Shown here one piece after another: positions 21,371 through 34,057 of a stretch of DNA of 64,000 nucleotides; positions within the stretch are counted from its first letter, which is position 1; each line of letters starts with the position of its first letter. Both the position numbers and the translations under genes were made by a program. Source of the DNA: Vitellaria paradoxa (lineage: Eukaryota > Streptophyta > Magnoliopsida > Ericales > Sapotaceae); the NCBI GenBank assembly GCA_019916065.1, contig CM034241.1, positions 11,693,223 through 11,757,222 on the forward strand. Direction: 5' to 3'. The notes under the pieces are model-generated. The model searched no databases and was not told the origin of the DNA. It saw nothing but the letters and a program-made list of their open reading frames with translations.

Positions 21371-24240
21371 AACAACCTTTCTAAGGAGAACCAAAAGAAT
21401 AATGGATATTATGACCTCACAATAGAGGTACCAAAAGATTGGGTGTACAAAAGAAATGATAAAAGAAAAAGAAATAATATGTCACTGGCCAATAGGTCCA
21501 GTAGGCAGTCTCACCTCCAAACTTACAACAAATATATAAGGAAGTGAGCAGAAAATTCATGTATGTCCACTACGGAACACATAACACACAAACATGATCT
21601 ATCATATCACTAATCGTGATCATGCTTATACACTTTATAAAGCAATACAACAAGATATAACCATCTTGTAATAAAATCTCAAAATCAACAACTTAATAAC
21701 ATTAATAGTATAATTAAACCATCGATCTCAACCATCAATCATCATCATCATTCTAATACTCATCTATCTCATTAAACATATTTCTCAACAATATATGTAA
21801 ACACAAAATAGTATCATTTTAAGTCATCACCATAACTCACCTACATCGCACAGGCACACATACAACACATATGGATAAGTACTTTGCATAATTAAACTGT
21901 GACCATGGCACCCAATCAAAACTACACCATTCATCAATATCTGCATCCGTTACTAGAATAAATAAAAAATATGCCATCGTAGGCTTTTGCATCTTTAACC
22001 ATAGCCAAAAAAAAAAAAAAAACTACTGTCATACCCCTAACCTCATAGTCTGATATGGATGGAATGGAAATATGGGAATTGATTAAAACCAAATAAAACC
22101 TAGTTCAAGGTTAAGTCAACATCATAACCACCAATTAAAATACTACTAAATGTCTCTTATTCCTATATAAAATAATAATAAATGACACCATTCACAATAA
22201 GATCTAATATCACAACCCAGTGACACAATCCAAGGCTTATATAGCCATCAATATCTCATCGTAATATAATCTTAGAAATATCAGTAAGTTCAGGACCTAC
22301 ACCTAGGTCGCATAAATAAAAGTATAGAGATTCAACAATAAAATAAAATGACAACTTCATCAAATATAACTTCATTCTCAATGACAATATCCATGGCTTG
22401 CACAGCCATGACATGTACCACAACTACCTCTATATTCCTCAAGATTATGAAATCATAAATGTAAATCTTAGACTCGTATTCTGGATCACATGATTCATAA
22501 TACTGATAGTCCTAGTCTCAAGTTAAAAAGAATACACCAATATTACCATCTATAGTTAAGATCGGACTTAGGCTATTTAGACCTAAGCTATTTATGTATT
22601 CCACTTTAGGGATCAAGTCACTGTAGTTCTTAATTTATCACTAAAGGTTCATAACTAAACTCATTATCAACAAATTAAACATTAAACTTCATTATAGTTA
22701 AAAAATTTAGTGTCTCAACGCATAACAATAGTTTATATAATCTTATGCAATGGGTAATAATAGAATGTAATGCCAATACACATCATCAATCTCCATTAAC
22801 CCCAACTTTATTTTGGGACGGGTGTCACTTAGCAAAGTACATAGGGCTACCAACCGCAACGTTTACGCTTACGGTGAACATCAGTCTCAATATATATCAC
22901 GAGTGGAAAACTGAGTTATACCCCTTGGCTCTTGTACTAAGGAATTAACTTACACTCTTGGTTAGACATCTGCTTATCTCAAATAGAAAATCAATATAAA
23001 TAGCAGTTAGGGAATCGAGTTACACCCTCAATTAGTTAAAACTTAAGAGAATTGAGTTACAACTCCTAACCCTCCTATTAGGGAACTGAGTTATACCCTT
23101 AGTCAGACATCTGTTTATTTCAAGTAGGAAACTAATATGAATAGTATCTCAAGATTAACATCCCACTTCTAATAATTAAACTCTAATAATATATATCGAC
23201 TAGGGATTAGCTGATATTTTCAAAATTTCATTCTAACATTTTTCTCAAATCAGGGATCCCGTCCATATACATGATCCATGCCTCGGCATGTCAATAATAT
23301 TCATTTGGTACTCTTGGTTAATAATTATAATAATACACAATCGGATGATGCAACCCCAGTCTTATGCATATGATATGCTTAATTATGTAAATAAATATCA
23401 TTTTATAATAACAATGCAATCCCATTAGACTTGATAATGATTTAAGATTCATCTTATCTTTTGAGTCAATAATTAGTAGTTATGGGACAAATAATTCCAT
23501 TTAATATTTAAAAAAAAATCAAGTTTTATAAAAGAAGTATTAGGCTATTCATACCCCATACATACCAGTTTGTTAGTACATCCATTAATTAGAATGTGCC
23601 CATTAGTACCCCGTACGTACACGTGTGCCTAGAAACCAAAAACTGGGTTCGTTTTCAATAAAAAAACCAAGCTAATCCAACCCTAAATCACCCATCCAAG
23701 TCACAAACTCAGTAATTAATCGTACATAAACATATAAACATCTTTATAACATGTTTATTCAACATTTATTTCAACAATAATTCAAAAAAATTTTCAATAT
23801 ATATATGCATATATATACACAACCGTACATAAATATATACACACCATCACAAATCCATCAATATTCAACCCAATCATTCATAATATATAACAAAATCATG
23901 CTAATAACATATAGAAGCATGTCTATAAGTCCTATCTATTTCAATTTTGAAGAAAGAAGAAGAAAAATAAAAAAATTCAATTTGCGCTTCCAAAATTTTG
24001 AAGCTGATTTCTTTCTACTTCAAGCCAAATCACCCAGAACCATTATCACCACATTGTTCATGGCGTCAAATACTTTTTTGATCCATCCAATTTCTTCTCT
24101 GAACGTCACTTTCTCTCTTCTCTCTCTCTTCTCTCTTTTTTTCTCCTATGGTTATATTGTAAAAGCACCAAGAGAAAATCAGGAAAAGAAAAAAGAAAAG
24201 AAAAAAAAAAAGAGAGAAAAAAGGGCTGGGCCCTTAGCTT
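21102..24240. repeat. Decayed long LTR-like sequence
   Basis: It begins TGTCATGGCCCGAATCTTGTGACTC, a phrase echoed at 25197-25220. It contains the module ACCTAAGCTATTTATGTATTCC...GGGATCAAGTCA (22590-22623), which also occurs twice at 44280-44490, and GAGTTATACCC-type repeats (22912-23150). It ends around a CT-rich tract (24100-24150). Features such as these occur in long plant gypsy LTRs. No coding region and no clear end or target duplication could be found. A_n (21273-21300) and (TA)n (21347-21371) tracts lie within. Confidence 0.4.
22941..23147 (+). repeat. Degenerate internal repeats with GAACTGAGTTATACCC
   Basis: The segment GGAATTAACTTACACTC...AGACATCTGCTTAT at 22941 recurs at 23083 as GGAACTGAGTTATACCC...AGACATCTGTTTAT, 142 bp apart. 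Shorter partial copies at 23009 and 23049 fill the gap. Confidence 0.65.
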
Positions 24241-25194
24241 AGTATCTAACCCAACCATCTAGATCTCACCTCAGGTTTAAATATTTAATTGACCTAAAAT
24301 CTTAAGTAATTAGCCAAAATGAAATACCAAGTTTTACAACTACCATGCCATCGTAGGTATCTGCATCACTTTACAGATTATTAGCTTACGAAAAATGAAA
24401 ACCAACCTTCGCACAAGTTATGGACTTTCAATCTTCGCACAAGTTAAGGACTTTCAACTCTTAGGTACATATACCCTTTACTTAATAGTACATGTCGACA
24501 AAAAATCAAGACACAACCTAGTACAACAGCAGGATATCAAAATCCCAACTCACATGACTTAACACATCCACATCTATCTCATCTCATTGTCAAAACAAGA
24601 ACCTAAATTCCATATGCCAACTCACACCATGTATTATAACTCGGCATTATCATGTTCATCTCATTTCATCATCATTATCCCTTCTTAAGTAAAATATTTA
24701 TTAAGTAATATAAATAAGCCCCATTTCATTTCTCATGCATCATTGTACTAAACCATTTATATGAACTTTGCTTTTTTATATTGAAAACGAAATAAGAAAA
24801 CTAATTGACCAAGGTCACACACACAGAGGAGCAAGTCTTATAAGTACACCTGAGCACAGTGTACATAGTTCGATTCGGGCTGAAATCTTATGAGCACGTT
24901 AACCCTGATACCTCGCGTGTATGAGAAGTCTATTTTTATGTGCACACCCAACCCTACCCTACTATCTTCTGCACAACTTCAAGCATTTTGTTCGCACTAC
25001 CGACTTCTAATAAGTAATCCTAGAAATCTGGGTCTCTAGCTATTAATTCTATAAACCCAACTCACAATCTTCTCAATTCAACATAACATATACAAGTCAT
25101 TAGCTATTAAAAACATAAAAAACCTTAATTTACATCACCTACATATCCATTTATGCCTTGGATCAGGAATAAAATCCAAATTCAAGCCACATAT
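24241..25194. other. Repeat-derived intergenic DNA, no gene seen
   Basis: Short internal duplications (CTTCGCACAAGTTA twice near 24408 and 24434). No coding frame. Confidence 0.35.
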
Positions 25195-27415
25195 AAGCAT
25201 GCCCCAAATCTTGTGACTCGAGGGGTGAGTGAATCACATACATATTATGCACTAATCAACTATACCCTGATCAGTGTAATATAACAATCCCGGAGCAACA
25301 TCCACACAAGATAGTAGCATAATATAAACAAAATCTTGACCATTGCTAGGCTATCATGCTTCAACATTTCCCATAAAAGAATAAACATGGGCCTTATGAC
25401 CTTTACAACCCAATCGAATAAACCCCCAAATTAAATAATATTATAGTCTTGAATAAAAATTAAACTTATGTAATTGAAAATGCAATGTCTGCAACTACTT
25501 ATGCACTTTTAGTACTACTAAATGCCGACCTAGTTCTTAGAATCTGTTCTTGTAACAAAGTTTTCAAAGACGTAAGCGCTAATCCACTTGTACTCACGAA
25601 ATATAATAAAAGCATATATAATACGTAAGCAATGTTGTGAAACAATACCAACATATATAAATCAACATGTCCACATAATCATAAACATTATCAAACAAAT
25701 ATCAAGTTGATCATATTTGTGAATCATATTTTCCATCATCGTCGTAATATTTCATTAAAATCACATACAATAATCAATATCATAAATCTCAACATTTTAT
25801 CTAGTTATTATCTTGCTTAGCATCATCATCATCATTTCTTAATCACTTTTTCATTTTCACTTAAATCTACGAGATGGGTACAATCAACGTTGTCGTTCAG
25901 GGCCATGATTAGCCACAATATATGTTGTCTTTAATGGTCACGATTAGCCACAATAGATGTTATGTTGTAAGCTACTGACCTACCGACATGAATACCAAAC
26001 CCTGCATAGGTTTTCGGTCTTTCAACCTTAAGATAATCTCTGTACCCTTCCTATTTTCCTGTACCCTCCATCCTTATGTTACAACATCAAATCACATTTC
26101 AATTTATCTCATTTCATTTCCTTTAACAATTATGTTCACTTTATCATCTCATTTAACCAAATAGTAACTAAGTCATCATAGTGACCAATTTAATAATCTC
26201 ATTTCATTCCAATATCATCTTAACATATTTTTAATTCATTTTAGCATTTCCTCATCTTACTAACATAATTTCAATTCATATTCAAGCAATAATCACATAT
26301 TTCTAATGAACAACATTAAAACACTTCCAATTAAACATCTAATAAGCATAAGAAGTGAGCACATACAAAAAGAATACAGAATAACATTCTGGAGTACACC
26401 TAGGCACTTTCACTAAATGGGTAGGTGCCCCACTGTGGGTAGTAGCTCACTTTGGTCTGGCTTATTTTACCTAGCCTCTAAACATGTTTAAAATCAATAA
26501 TTTTAGTTTCAAAATGCCAAATGAGTCATAGAACGAATTCAAAATTACTTAAGTTCATGAAATATAACCTAAACACAAAAATGGGTAAAACATATGCTCC
26601 GAAGGAAAAGATCCAGGCACCCGTACCTAGCAATTTGGGGTCGGCTAAGCCAACCCGGGTGCTCACATGGGAGACCCGGGCTCAGAGAGAATACTCTATT
26701 TTTGGTTCATTTTAGTTTTCTTCATCTTAGCTTCAATTCATTCGAAATGCAATACTTAACTCAAAATCTGTATTTTACCAAGTTTTCTATGATTTTTAGG
26801 ACTACAAAAGTTCAACCAAACCAATTTTTAATTCACGGATTCTTCCAAGATCAATATTTTGGTTTTCACATATGCATATCATATATACATGTATCACTTA
26901 ATTTAAATCATCCATTTAAGCTTCGAAAATCCTAGACATGCGTCAAAATAACATTTTCCAGGTCTTTACATCTTATATATGCTGTTTAGAAGTTAGAAAT
27001 CCCTACCTCAAATAGTGAACAACAAAGAACACTAAGGCATTGAACTTTCGGTTACAAGCTACCGATTTCGAGTAGAACATTCGTTTCAATCTTTGATCCT
27101 AACAATGAACCGATTGCATAAACTTGTTTAATAAGAGTTTAATTTTACTTCTATGAAATCAATTTGAATTTGGTTAAGTCTAAGATCACTTATCAATTCA
27201 AGCTCCCTCAGTTCCTTCTTGATCTTTCTTTTCTTCTCTCTTGATTCTAAACTCTTTCGCTCTTTCTCCTCTTATACATACATATACAAATATTTGTCTT
27301 AGGCTCCAAGGCTTCTACAAGAAACCTATGGTCTCCCCTAACCTCCTAATCTGGCCATGGTTGAGCAACGAAGGGACGCAAACTGAAAAGCACTGATGCT
27401 TGTCATTCTATAGTG
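25195..27415. repeat. Second decayed long LTR-like sequence, related to 21102-24240
   Basis: It opens with GCCCCAAATCTTGTGACTCG, matching the start of the previous block. It carries a local duplication GGCCATGATTAGCCACAATATATGTT / GGTCACGATTAGCCACAATAGATGTT (25900 and 25938). GGTGCCCCACTGTGGG (26426) recurs as GGTGCCCCACTGTTC at 29210. No coding sequence. Ends are undefined. Confidence 0.35.
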
Positions 27416-27419
27416 TGGA

Positions 27420-29170
27420 TTTACATCTCAAGTGTAAGGAGGTCTGATGTAGTAATTTAAATTTATAAAACGGTGAAGTACTGGTCATACCGACAGGGAG
27501 AGGTGTAGTGAACTCACAATTCTTCATCTCTCAACTGGTAGGTGTCACATAAAAAAAATTTAAGAAAAATTGTTTTGAATTTTGAAAATGAAATTTGCAA
27601 TGGAAAATATAATGAAATTAAAAATAACTATAAAATGATTTTGGATCAACCCAATTGAAGTAGTGATTTCTATGGATTTTTAAGAAGAACAATAACTAGT
27701 CAATTTGGTTGTAAAATCAAATTCACTTGGTTGAATCCCTAGATCAAACAGTTGGAGTGCTATAATTCATATAGAATGCATAAGAGTTCTAGGTGGCAAT
27801 CCACATACAAAATCCTAAAGATCGGATATGAAAATTCCAACTCACATATAATGTACATGAAATATACAATCACAAGAGTTAATTAAGAAATAACAATAAA
27901 TGATTTTAAAGGATCTAAACAAACTAATTACCATTCATTACAAATCTAAAAGAAATTAAATATTGATGCACAATTATGAACAATAGTTGATAAATTTGGT
28001 GACATAGTTAGGTTCATGTAATTGAAAACCTAAATCAAACACTTAGAATGCATAGCCTATAAAAAGTACATGTAAGTTCTATAATAGAAATCCACAAACA
28101 ATTTCTCAAGAAACTGTATGACAATTCTAATTAGCAAGTAACATACAATCTAATAAGCTATACAAACAAGACTCAATTTAGAATAAACAATTAATAATTT
28201 TAATAGATTCAAACAAATCAACTATCATTCGTAGAGAATTCTTAAGAAAATCAAACATTGAAAAGAAAATTACCTTGAAAATCCACATAAATCATTTACT
28301 CTTCTTGATTTGAATCCATGAAGAAAAACTGCTCACGTATAATGGATGTAGAACTGAAAATTGTATTAATTGGATTCATGATTTACAAAATAGCAAGAAA
28401 GAAAATAAAATTTTCTTAGAAAACAAACAAGATCTAATTCCTCTATCTCTAAAAATATCTGTCTAAACTATGTAAATGTAAATCCAAAAAACTGTATATC
28501 TTAGAGTTCACTCGTGTTTTTATACTTAGCCCAAAGATGTATCTGTACAAAATTGCCCTTGTCTTAAAGAAAATTATTTACAAAAAATTTCTGCTTCAAC
28601 TGTGTGGGAAGGTGTTTGGGTAGGCGTCCAGACAGGATCTCTACACTTAGCCAAAATTCTTCTCCTAAAATCTACATGGCCTTTTGTTGATTAAATATGG
28701 GTGCAGACACAAGTCTATCTGGATAAGGGTCCAAACGGGCTTTCATACTTAGAATTTTTTTTCTCATTTTATCTCAAATCCCCATTTTCTATTGATCGAA
28801 CAGGCGTGCGCACAATATTTTTTCCAGATGGGATTTTTAGTCTTAGAATATTTTTTCACTCTGTAATTTTGTACAGCGACTATCGATGGAACCTATGTTT
28901 GAATAGAGTCCTATTTGGACAGGGATCAAATCCTGCACATTCTTTCTTCATTTTTTTGCAAATTATTTTCATTTCCATACAATCACACTTGCATTTTTAT
29001 GTTGATTTTGGCCTCCAATTGCATAGAATTAATTCCTAAAAGTTACAATTAACACAAAATACAAATGCATATGGAATATGCAATAAATCAAGTTTTAAGT
29101 GAATGTATTTATGCAATTAGAACATAAAAAAGGTGTATAAAAGTATAATTATTATGTGCTAATCAATTGA
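27420..29170 (-). repeat. Decayed retrotransposon-derived DNA, probably reverse orientation
   Basis: TACTGGTCATACCGACAGGGAGAGG (27480-27504) looks like the reverse complement of the leader-type phrase found forward at 20440. Downstream are a diverged 295-bp tandem duplication (separate entry), repeated TCTGGATAAGGGTCC-like phrases (28610-28920) and the GTGCTAATCA block shared with 8850-8985. There is no protein-coding frame. Confidence 0.35.
27671..28260. repeat. Diverged direct tandem duplication, ~295-bp unit
   Basis: 27671-27965 and 27966-28260 align through CAATTTGGTTG / AAATTTGGTGA, CTAGATCAAACAGTT / CTAAATCAAACACTT and their shared ends AAATTAAATATTG / AAAATCAAACATTG. The copies are clearly diverged. 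Confidence 0.7.
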
Positions 29171-29870
29171 GCAAAATGGCACCTGCATGGGCGATCGCCC
29201 CTTCCACCGGGGTGCCCCACTGTTCAAATTTTGCTAAAATTTAGCTAAGTTCAGGAATTGGCTCATTTCCTTCAAAATCTCAATAATTAACATCCCTAAT
29301 GACCATAATTGATTAAATTAACATATTATTGCTTTTCAAACTAGTTATAATCATCAAATTCGAGATATTACTTTAATATAGAAATTCGAGATATTACAGC
29401 AAACATATCATACTTCCATATTTGCAATATCTCTTTACCACAATCATACATGCTTAAACCAAGAATTTAACAACTAGATGTTAACTCAACATGCATGCGA
29501 GACTCCCTATCTCAAGTTAGGAGGAGAAGAAGGAAAAGAAAAAGAAAGGGAGAATCAAGTATTGAGGACCAACTTCAAATAGGAATGAACCCGAACAGTT
29601 AGTACCTCTCAACTTAACCAAAGACCACTGAGAATCACCAAGGAACACCAGCTGCCACTACCAAACACCCATAATACAATACAACCTTACTACTCCACAG
29701 ATGAACCCGAGCTCACCTCTTACTTTCAAGCTCTTTCTCTCTTTTACTTTTTTCCTCTGAAACCCACACCAACCTAAAGATTTAAAAATAAGAGAAGAAA
29801 ATATGGGAGCAGGTGGAAGAAAAGTTAAAGAAGTAAGCTAAATCCATGTGGAACTTTGCCATTAGAACCA
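29171..29870. other. Repeat-derived intergenic DNA, no gene seen
   Basis: Contains GGGCGATCGCCCC, a GC-rich palindrome (GGGCGATCGCCC, 29188-29199), in otherwise AT-rich sequence. Confidence 0.35.
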
Positions 29871-29877
29871 TGACATG

Positions 29878-29909
29878 GGTATATATGTATATATATATAT
29901 ATATATAAT
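29878..29909 (+). repeat. (TA)n microsatellite
   Basis: About 15 TA units with one interruption. Confidence 0.9.
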
Positions 29910-29924
29910 AGAGTTCACAAGATA

Positions 29925-30180
29925 ACAAAGTTGATACCAGGGGTCGTACATACTAGACAAGATAACAAAGTTGACACCAGGGGTTGTACACACTAGAAGA
30001 GAAGTGTTGTGCACATGAGAATCATCAACATAGGTCGTGTGTACCAGAATGCCAATTACGTGCACATGTCAAACACCTATAGGTCATGCGCATGAGAAAG
30101 CCATTTCTGTGTGTATGCCAAACCCCCACATAGGTCCTATACATGAGAAACCCTATTCCATGCGCATGCTAACCTTTACC
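29925..30180. repeat. Degenerate repeats with ACCAGGGGTCGTACA and TGCGCATGAGAA motifs
   Basis: A 47-bp unit, AAGATAACAAAGTTGATACC plus AGGGGTCGTACATACTAG, is duplicated (29920 and 29959). Then GTGCACATGAGAA, GTGTACCAGAATG, GTGCACATGTCAA, GTCATGCGCATGAGAA and ATGCGCATG recur every ~25-45 bp. Similar arrays occur at 53055-53260 and 60420-60620. Confidence 0.6.
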
Positions 30181-30649
30181 TCTAAAAAACTCCCAAGTAT
30201 TGAGCCTAAACTCAACCGCAGTCAAAATCTAAGCCAACCCCCAATCAAACTAGTCAACACAACACAAAATGTCCTATAAAACAACACATACACTCCAGAA
30301 ATATGTAAAAGAATAAATAAAAAAAATCTAAGTCATTATATAAACATATGATCAATATTCATTTTTATGATAGTTTAATTTCCTAACATATTTTTCCAAT
30401 AGTAACATTAAAAAAAATGTTAAGTGCAAATATCTTTATAAAATAGTGCAATTAACTCTAAAATTATTATAAGTAAAATTAAGAGAATATCAACCATTCA
30501 CTCTTAATGAACAATCAAATGATATATATAGAAAATAATAGTTCTTGAAATGATGCAAATAACAAAAATAGTCTACAAAATGAAGATTAATAAGTCATAT
30601 AAATTACTTAATAAGTATTTCGTTTAAGAATTCTAAATGTTAGCCATAT
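30181..30649. other. AT-rich intergenic DNA, no gene seen
   Basis: No repeats with clear ends and no coding frame. Confidence 0.35.
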
Positions 30650-31000
30650 CTATTGTGCGATATATCAAATCACCTGTATACAACACAAGCGAAAATATGA
30701 AAACAAATAAACAAGAAAATAACCACAATGAGAAACACAAGATTTACATAGTTCGGTAATATACTTATGTACATGGGCACGATAAGATCTAATTTTTACT
30801 ATAAACTTTAACAATGGAATAAGGAATTATAAGAAGAAGATAAAAAACCTCAGAAACCCTCAGAGAAGTCCTCTTGCTTTGTTCTTAGTTTTTCTTTGAA
30901 CCCTTACATTTGGAAACTCTAATCTAAACTAGTATAGATGCATAATACATTATACATATATATATATAGGAATAAGAAATCCAATAAAAAATGGACTTTA
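30650..31000 (-). repeat. Copia-type LTR fragment, reverse orientation (tentative)
   Basis: AACACAAGATTTACATAGTTCGG (30735-30757) on the + strand is the reverse of ...CCGAACCACGTAAATCTTGTGTT, a phrase common in the transcribed part of plant copia LTRs. It is followed by AACCTCAGAAACCCTCAGAG. No ends were found. Confidence 0.35.
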
Positions 31001-31901
31001 AAAAATCTCTAAATTTTTTGAATCACACTGTTTATTGGGATGAAGTTCCTAGCGAGATGTTCAGTTGTAGTACCGTGCCTCCTTTTTACCCAGTAAAGCC
31101 AGCAGACTTCCCAGCGAGGGCCCTACTACGATATTATGCTATTTGTAATACTCATTGACACTCAGCAAGCTTCCTCTAGACTTGTACATCTTTCGACTTT
31201 GCTAGCAAGTCCCAGCAAGCTATTGTACTATTGCATTATATCGCATGCAGTAATCGCCCTGTAACCCTCAACCTATTTTTACATTTTAGCAAACTAGTGA
31301 GAATATAAACAAGCAAATTCCTTTATCCATTGAACTCCACTCATTTCGCTTAGGCATTTGCCCTTAACTAGTGTTTGAGTGTAATAAATATGAGCCACAA
31401 CTATAATAATATGTAATATCATGTTGTATGAAAATATTAGTTATCATACCCTCGTATATGAATACAATTGTAATAACTTCTTAATATATAATATGTTCAT
31501 GTTACCCTTCTAAAAATAGGGGACTAAATAGAATGGAAAAAGATGACCCATTGGCTTTTGTAGAAGCAAATAAGAGGGGATGAGGATGAGAATAAAAATT
31601 ATCCAATGAAAATGGAGATGGAGATGAAAAAGAGACCGAATGGAGTGGAAAAAGACATACCCTTCCCATTAGCATCCATAGAAAAGTAAGTACGCTAGTG
31701 CATAACTCCAAAGAAACTTTAGGGTCACGCTTCCAAGTTTCTCTCTTCTACAAAAGAGAGCATTCTCTTAATCGAATTGCTACTCTCTCTCACTCTCTTT
31801 CTTTGGCTTGGTCTCTGTAAAGAAGAAGTGCACAAACAACATTAATTGAAATTTATATTAGGAGCACCAAACAGGTGTTCTGTCTACTATCAAGTTGCTA
31901 A
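31001..31901. other. Intergenic DNA, no intact gene
   Basis: Contains three degenerate CCCAGCGAG/CCCAGCAAG phrases (31090-31220). The stretch just before 31902 may include a further decayed part of the NAC-like sequence, but an in-frame TAA (31899-31901) and frame loss prevent assignment. Confidence 0.4.
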
Positions 31902-32120
31902 TTCTACCTTTCAAAGGAGCAACTCCTCTACTATTATCTCACTCGCAAGAATAACAAGGATCGACGCTCTAGCTTCAATGTAATTAAGGAAATTGATTTC
32001 TACAACTACAAGCCCTTCAATTTATCAAACACGGCTTGTGACGGAGGAGGCACTAGTACTACTATGTGCCTGCTAGGGTTTTAAAGGAGAGCCAGAGAAG
32101 GAGGTCCTATGGCGGGTAAG
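31902..32120 (+). pseudogene. NAC-domain transcription factor fragment (pseudogene)
   Basis: An open stretch of 61 codons (31902-32084) reads EQLLYYYLTRKN, then after 10 residues VIKEIDFYNYKPFNLS. This matches the plant NAC pattern for subdomains A and B: (T)DEEL..YYL.RK, a ~13-residue linker, then I.E.D.YK..PW.L. NAC proteins are nuclear plant transcription factors whose ~150-residue N-terminal domain binds DNA. The usual PGFRFHPT start is lost or frame-shifted upstream. The sequence after NLSNTACDGGG does not match NAC subdomains C-E and hits TAA at 32082. GGCGGGTAAGC at 32111-32121 looks like a splice donor. It lies alone among repeats, so it is probably a dead copy or captured exon rather than an expressed gene. 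Confidence 0.55.
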
Positions 32121-33068
32121 CTTATGCAGTTTAATTGATAAATTATTGCTAACTTGGCGTAGCAAGGAATTATTTGACGATATATCGTTTTTGAGTACGA
32201 GAATTTGTTCTTGAATTCATAAGAACCAAAATAAGAATATAAAAGCTCTTAACTAATATGAAGCATATTAAATAATTAAATGAATTAAAAGTATTTACAA
32301 AGGGTCATATTAACTAAGCTAATCTTTGACCATTTGAAAAATGATTTCCTAACCCTTTAAGAGACTTTTCCTATTCAATCTATAAAAAAAAATATAATCT
32401 AAATCTCAAAAGGATTGAAAATAGCCTTTACCTCAAAATATAAAAATTAATTAATTAAATATATTTCTAAGATAACCGTAGATAAAATAGAAAAAAAAAC
32501 TAATCCAAAAGAAATTAGAAAAATAAAAAATTATTTATTTTTGCTACCACTTACTATCTCTTTTAACATTTAAGCTTTTCCAAAATTCTAAGAGAACTTT
32601 TTCTTTATGTCCTACATCATAACCTAACCTTCCCCATCTCTCGAAACCAACAAGGGTTTAATGTCCATCGAACTCTACCCCTTCACATATTGTATATCAA
32701 GCATGAAACACTTTCTAACGAGTTTAAGACATCAGTTGTTCTTGTGTCAACCAAGGCTTTATTTGATTGGGGATAAGGATTTGGAAATAAATAATATAGA
32801 ATAATATATGAGATTAGATATAGAATGAGATTTTAATTTTGTGATATTTGATTAGTAGGGATATAAAATAGGATAAGAGATGTGATTTTGATGAAAAATA
32901 ATCTAATGAATGGGGAATATACAATGCAAAGGGAATGGAATCATATGCCACTGCTTACCAAAAAAATAAAAAAGAGGAATCATATGCCACACCACTTTGA
33001 GGAATATAATATATATTTAGACCGGACTATATATATATATTCAGAATTATTTACTTAGCAAACATCGG
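32121..33068. other. AT-rich intergenic DNA, no gene seen
   Basis: A purine-rich AGAATAATATATGAGATTAG stretch near 32810-32960 could be debris of a small transposon. No ends found. Confidence 0.35.
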
Positions 33069-33073
33069 ATACG

Positions 33074-33672
33074 TGTAAAACATAATTTATGCATAAACTT
33101 AATGCATAGTATTTAGACCTTAAACAAAAAATAAATCTCACACAAATAACAGTTTAGAAATATATCAGATATTGACGAAGTCGCCATTTGATTAGTTAAG
33201 CAAAAATCTCTAATAAGTATAAATTGGTTTCTCTTCCTTATCTTTTTCTTTATGCTACAAAAAATTTTGATGGATATATCTGTAACCTTAATGGGCAGAG
33301 AGAGTTCTAATTTATATATTTTATCGATTAATCCAATGCGTCCATTAGTCTATCAAGTAACCAAATGAATGGTCGAGATTTATTTTGCTATCAATTATTA
33401 CAAATAATTATCTTAATTATGTAATATAAATTTAAACAAAATGTTTTTTTTATAAATATATGTAATTACAATCAAAATGTTCTTCCATAAATATGTGTGA
33501 TTATAACCATAATGTTTTTCCATAAATTAATCATATAATTAACATAATTAAGAGAGTGTAATAATTAACATAATTAAGATTGTAACGTATCCCATAAAAT
33601 CACATGATTGGAAACGTAACGCAGTCCACAAATCAGGCCACATAATTAACATAATTAAGGAAATATTTTACG
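33074..33672 (-). repeat. 3' LTR of the old copia element
   Basis: Aligns along its length with 37952-38540, sharing for example GATGGATATATCTGTAACC and AATGAATGGTCGAGATTT. The outer end reads TGTAAAACA on the + strand. The inner end TTACG is a decayed form of TTACA. A purine tract (minus strand AAGTAGGAGAA) abuts it at 33673-33684 and is the likely polypurine tract. Confidence 0.85.
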
Positions 33673-33684
33673 TTCTCCTACTTG

Positions 33685-34057
33685 GCCTGATGAGTTTGTA
33701 ATTTTCAAATTTGATAGCATATCATTAGGCGCAAATAAGAAACAAATCTCATTAAAATTCATCATAATTACTTTAGTATGACAAATTACTAAATATAGGT
33801 TTTGGCGGTTATACACTATTTTATTTAGTATACTTCCTTCCATATACCATAAGGTTTACAACTTATCAAACTAAGTCTATTAATGATATATTATTCAATA
33901 TCATAATAGACCATCATAATATCTCGTAAAGATTTTTCTTGTTAAATGTAGACAAATTATATGCACACAATCATGATAAATAGGAAAACTTTATTGTAGT
34001 TCAAAAATACATAACTGAGCCCAAAATGTTAAAACATCATAATCATCAATTATGAAT
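33685..34057 (-). other. 3' untranslated region of the old copia element
   Basis: AT-rich non-coding DNA between the end of the RNase H region and the 3' LTR. Confidence 0.5.

Noticed and set aside
23805..24242. 145-codon plus-strand frame
   Set aside because: Low-complexity Lys/Phe-rich translation of repeat DNA, with no domain.
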